Assembly (NCBI RefSeq): GCF_000332195.1
Contig: NZ_KB235922.1
Coordinates: 5,863,322-5,927,321, forward strand
DNA: 64,000 nt
Direction: 5' to 3'
DNA from: Pleurocapsa sp. PCC 7319
GTDB lineage: Bacteria; Cyanobacteriota; Cyanobacteriia; Cyanobacteriales; Xenococcaceae
Shown piece after piece: positions 61,165 to 64,000 of this stretch. The notes beneath the pieces are model-generated. The model was given only the letters and a program-made list of their open reading frames with translations, did not search any database and was not told where the DNA came from. Within the stretch, counting starts at the first letter, position 1; the number at the start of each line of letters is the position of its first letter. The position numbers and the translations under genes were made by a program.

Positions 61165-63444
61165 ATGAAACTGACTACCATTCCTCAAATCAAGCCTCAC
61201 TACCAGATTGAGGTTGTCGAACCAAAACAGGTATACCTGTTGAGCGAACAATCTACCCATGTGCTGACTGGACAACTTTATTGTCAAATTTTGCCTCTGT
61301 TAACTGGAGAACATAGTCTAGAGCAGATCGTGCAAAAGTTAGAGGGGCAGGTTTTACCAGAACATATCGACCACGTCCTCGATCGCCTGGAGAATAAAGG
61401 CTATCTAACTGAAGGGTCAACAAATTTGTCTCCTCAAACAGCAGGATTTTGGAGTGCTTTGGGGATAGCACCGTCTCAGGCAGTCCGATGTATGCGATCG
61501 GCGCGAGTAGTCCTGAAGGCTCTAGGGCAGGTGGATACAGAGCCGTTAGCTGCTGCCTTGGCTGCGGTAGGAATTCAGACTCAAAGCAATAACGATCGCT
61601 CCTCAGAGTCACCAACATTAACGGTGGTGCTAACCGATGACTATCTGCGACAGGAGTTAGCCGAAATTAACCAACAAGCTTGTCAAACTAGACAACCCTG
61701 GTTATTGGTGAAGCCCGTAGGCAGAATACTTTGGCTGGGACCAATTTTTGAAGCGGGAACGGGCTGTTGGGATTGTTTGGCGCATCGACTGCGAGGCAAT
61801 CGGGAGCTTGAGACTATGATTTTGCGACAAAAGCAGCAGGATAAAATATCTGGCTGTTTGCCGATGACCCCAGTAATGTTGCCTTCAACCCTTCAGACGG
61901 GGTTGCAGTTAGCAACGACGGAGGTAGCAAAGTGGTTAATTAAACAAGAGCTAGAAGAGAAGACTCTATCGACCTTAGAAGGTAATATTCTTACTTTCGA
62001 TTGTATCTCTCTAGAGCTTAAAACCCACGCCCTGCCCTATCGTCCTCAATGCCCTACCTGTGGCAATCCGAAACTACTGCACCAACGGGGCTTTGAACCG
62101 ATTCAACTTCGTTCTCGCCTCAAGCAATTTACTAGTGATGGCGGTCATCGGGCTGTAACCCCCAGCCAAACCGTAGAGAAGCATCGACATTTAATTAGCC
62201 CAATTTCGGGAGTTGTAACCGAGTTGGTGCGAATTTCTGACCCTAGCAATCCGTTGGTGCATACCTATCGAGCCAGTCATAGCTTTGGTAATGCTACTTC
62301 CCTAAAGGGTTTGCGTCATGCTCTACGCTATAAAAGTTCTGGTAAAGGAAAAAGCGATCGCCAGTCCCAAGCCAGTGGTTTTTGCGAGGCAGTAGAACGC
62401 TATTCTGGTATCTATCAGGGAGATGAGCCTCGGATTCGGGCAACCCTAGCCGAGTTAGAGGGAGCAATACATCCCGAACAATGTTTGCTGTTTAGCGATC
62501 GCCAGTACGCCAACCGCGAGATTTTAAATCAACAAAAGACCGTCGCTCACGACTGGATACCCCAACGGTTCGATCCGACTCAGGCGATCGACTGGACACC
62601 AGTATGGTCGCTGACAGAACAGGTTCACAAGTACTTACCTACCGCTTTTTGTTATTATGCCTATCCCTTACCTAAAGACCATCGTTTCTGCAAAGCCGAC
62701 TCTAACGGTAATGCTGCTGGCAATACTTTAGAAGAAGCAATTTTACAAGGATTTCTGGAACTGGTAGAACGGGATAGCGTAGGTTTATGGTGGTACAACC
62801 GTCTACAGCGACCCCAGGTAAATTTGGCTAGCTTTGACGAGCCATACTTTTTACAACTACAAGAATTTTATCGGCAAAACAACCGCGAACTTTGGGTATT
62901 AGATGTAACTGCCGATTTAGGGATTCCTGCCGTTACTGCCTTGTCTCGCCGTACCGATGGCAACACAGAGCGAATTATTGCTGGGTTTGGTTGCCACCTC
63001 GATCCTAAAATTGCTATTTTACGAGCCTTGACTGAAGTAAACCAACTCGGTCTAGAGTTAGACAAAATTCCCGCAGAGGAACTAGGGGCAGAATTCAAAC
63101 AGTGGATGCTGAGCGTAACTCTAGAGAATCAGCTCTATCTCGCTCCCGATACCACCGTTCCAGTGAAGACTGCTCAGGATTATCCTCAAAGCTGGAGCAA
63201 TGATATTTATACAGATGTCATGACCTGTATCGAAATTGCTCGGCAAGCGGGGTTAGAAACCCTGGTGCTAGATCAGACGCGACCCGATATTGGTTTGAAC
63301 GTAGTCAAGGTAATCATTCCAGGAATGCGCCACTTTTGGTCGCGGTTTGGTGCAGGGCGACTGTATGACATACCCGTAAAGCTGGGCTGGCGGGATACAC
63401 CATTACCAGAAGCACAAATGAATTCAATTCCGATGCCTTTTTAA
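61165..63444 (+). CDS. patD: Cyanobactin heterocyclase PatD/TruD-like (YcaO)
   Basis: 759 residues. The E1-like/RRE front domain starts QIKPHYQIEVVEPKQVYLL and binds the precursor leader; zinc cysteines are in CWDCLAHR and QCPTCGNPK. The YcaO domain (about 300-759) has DGGHRAVTPSQTVEKHRHLI (DGGHRAVTP), SGFCEAVERYSGIYQGDEPR and GNTLEEAILQGFLELVERD ATP-binding parts, and ends with PMPF, as in TruD. It makes thiazolines from core cysteines with ATP. ATG 61165 has GGAG ten bases upstream (61151-61154) and fits the family start; the ATG at 61141 lies in a MITE end. Confidence 0.95.
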   Translation: MKLTTIPQIKPHYQIEVVEPKQVYLLSEQSTHVLTGQLYCQILPLLTGEHSLEQIVQKLEGQVLPEHIDHVLDRLENKGYLTEGSTNLSPQTAGFWSALGIAPSQAVRCMRSARVVLKALGQVDTEPLAAALAAVGIQTQSNNDRSSESPTLTVVLTDDYLRQELAEINQQACQTRQPWLLVKPVGRILWLGPIFEAGTGCWDCLAHRLRGNRELETMILRQKQQDKISGCLPMTPVMLPSTLQTGLQLATTEVAKWLIKQELEEKTLSTLEGNILTFDCISLELKTHALPYRPQCPTCGNPKLLHQRGFEPIQLRSRLKQFTSDGGHRAVTPSQTVEKHRHLISPISGVVTELVRISDPSNPLVHTYRASHSFGNATSLKGLRHALRYKSSGKGKSDRQSQASGFCEAVERYSGIYQGDEPRIRATLAELEGAIHPEQCLLFSDRQYANREILNQQKTVAHDWIPQRFDPTQAIDWTPVWSLTEQVHKYLPTAFCYYAYPLPKDHRFCKADSNGNAAGNTLEEAILQGFLELVERDSVGLWWYNRLQRPQVNLASFDEPYFLQLQEFYRQNNRELWVLDVTADLGIPAVTALSRRTDGNTERIIAGFGCHLDPKIAILRALTEVNQLGLELDKIPAEELGAEFKQWMLSVTLENQLYLAPDTTVPVKTAQDYPQSWSNDIYTDVMTCIEIARQAGLETLVLDQTRPDIGLNVVKVIIPGMRHFWSRFGAGRLYDIPVKLGWRDTPLPEAQMNSIPMPF

Positions 63445-63578
63445 CGAACGGTTTTTGCAGCCACTTTATATACGCTTCAAATAATGCTGCTGACAAGCTT
63501 CTTCCCAAATAAGAAGGAGAGGTTAGACCCACCTATAAGCGGTCAGATTAAACTAACACTCTCTTTGGAGAAAATTTT

Positions 63579-63776
63579 ATGGATAAGAAAAACATCATCC
63601 CCCAACAGGCACAGCCCGTACAACGATCTACTCAGGGAACTAAAGCCGACTTACTCGCTGAATTAACTGAAGAAAACCTCGGCACTGTAGCTGGAGCAAC
63701 TGCTTCTATGGTGACAGATAAAGTCTCAATGGCTTGCTATTGTGCTTGTTCCTATGACGGTGATGAAGCGGAATAG
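63579..63776 (+). CDS. patE: Cyanobactin precursor peptide PatE, copy 1
   Basis: 65 residues, GGAG at 63567-63570. The leader DKKNIIPQQAQPVQR and the heterocyclase recognition segment LAELTEENLG (26-35) match PatE/TruE. A possible N-terminal cleavage signal is GATAS (39-43); the C-terminal recognition sequence SYDG (58-61) is clear. The single core ends at C57: MACYCAC (51-57) is a seven-residue core with three cysteines; a longer core MVTDKVSMACYCAC (44-57) fits if GATAS is the cut site. Expected product: an N-to-C macrocycle with up to three thiazol(in)e rings. Confidence 0.93.
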   Translation: MDKKNIIPQQAQPVQRSTQGTKADLLAELTEENLGTVAGATASMVTDKVSMACYCACSYDGDEAE

Positions 63777-63802
63777 CTGTTAGTGCTACGTTTCATGAAA
63801 TC

Positions 63803-63845
63803 AGAGAAAGCCCCAATTTTAACTGTTAAAAGACGGGGTATCTCT
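63803..63845 (+). terminator. Hairpin between precursor genes
   Basis: AGAGAAAGCCCC and GGGGTATCTCT pair imperfectly; there is no U-run. It could be an attenuator or a stability element that raises the amount of precursor mRNA. The remaining bases up to 63980 show no gene. Confidence 0.4.
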
Positions 63846-63980
63846 GGCAAATAATGTAGAACTTAAAGCTCGATTATATACGGTAGCCAAGTTGTTTGGG
63901 TAACATCCATTCGCTTAGAGCAAACCCGATGTTAGTCAAATATCTGGCTTCCGCGATCGGCTCAAACAAAGGAAAAACTC

Positions 63981-64000
63981 ATGGATAAGAAAAACATCAT
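63981..64000 (+). CDS. patE: Second cyanobactin precursor gene, first 20 bases only
   Basis: The last 20 bases of the window are identical to the first 20 bases of patE copy 1 (coding MDKKNI), with an AAAGGAAAAA ribosome binding site upstream (63968-63977). The gene is cut by the window edge, so its core is unknown. Tandem precursor genes are common in cyanobactin clusters. Confidence 0.85.

Noticed and set aside
1-64000. tRNA or rRNA genes
   Set aside because: I looked for the TpsiC-arm pattern and rRNA-like strings and saw no convincing case; a covariance search would be decisive.

Overview
The window reads as chromosomal DNA of a cyanobacterium. Frequent HIP1 octamers (GCGATCGC), a COP23-type protein, a CGLD27-family protein, an NucA/NuiA pair, J/TPR proteins, a kinase-FGE fusion and heptanucleotide repeats all point that way. 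The accessory load (three IS200/IS605-type elements, many MITE-like repeats, two inteins, two RiPP pathways) suggests a large-genome colonial or filamentous lineage. I cannot name the genus.

Layout. 1-5.1 kb: end of a SulP transporter, an IS605-type element with divergent tnpA and tnpB, and three uncharacterised genes, two of them tandem paralogues. 5.1-12 kb: acyltransferase, degenerate receiver protein, hemE, and a large repeat-bearing exoprotein of the filamentous haemagglutinin type. 12-18.7 kb: an AAA-like ATPase and gyrB interrupted by two inteins. 18.9-29.2 kb: mostly housekeeping (TVP38-like, YqeK, RsfS, CGLD27, asparaginase, nuclease NucA and its inhibitor NuiA, UreE, glycolate oxidase subunit, HisZ, J/TPR protein). 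29.5-50.5 kb: an orphan N-ATPase-type b subunit, two tnpB-only elements, a subtilase, an FtsH-like zinc peptidase, creatininase-like protein, COP23 protein, GNAT, GHL10 hydrolase, several signalling proteins (CNB-methyltransferase, pseudokinase-receiver, Ser/Thr kinase-FGE), an MFS exporter and an epimerase.

50.8-55.3 kb is a complete PQQ locus: a lipoprotein PQQ-type sugar dehydrogenase followed by pqqA, pqqB, pqqC, pqqD and pqqE, tightly packed. 55.3-57.9 kb is a gene-poor scar with a gyrB tail and a broken ATPase copy duplicated from the 12-14 kb locus. 57.9-64 kb is a cyanobactin (patellamide-type) cluster: patA protease, patB, patC, an extra transthyretin-like protein that shares the PatC tail, the patD YcaO heterocyclase, precursor patE and the first bases of a second patE at the window edge. 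The macrocyclase patG and any patF would lie beyond the window.

The most unusual points are: two RiPP pathways side by side, joined by a rearrangement scar whose junctions fall at HIP1 sites; a C-terminal tail of 35 residues shared by two unrelated cyanobactin-cluster proteins; and several MITE families whose interiors are short heptamer-repeat arrays.
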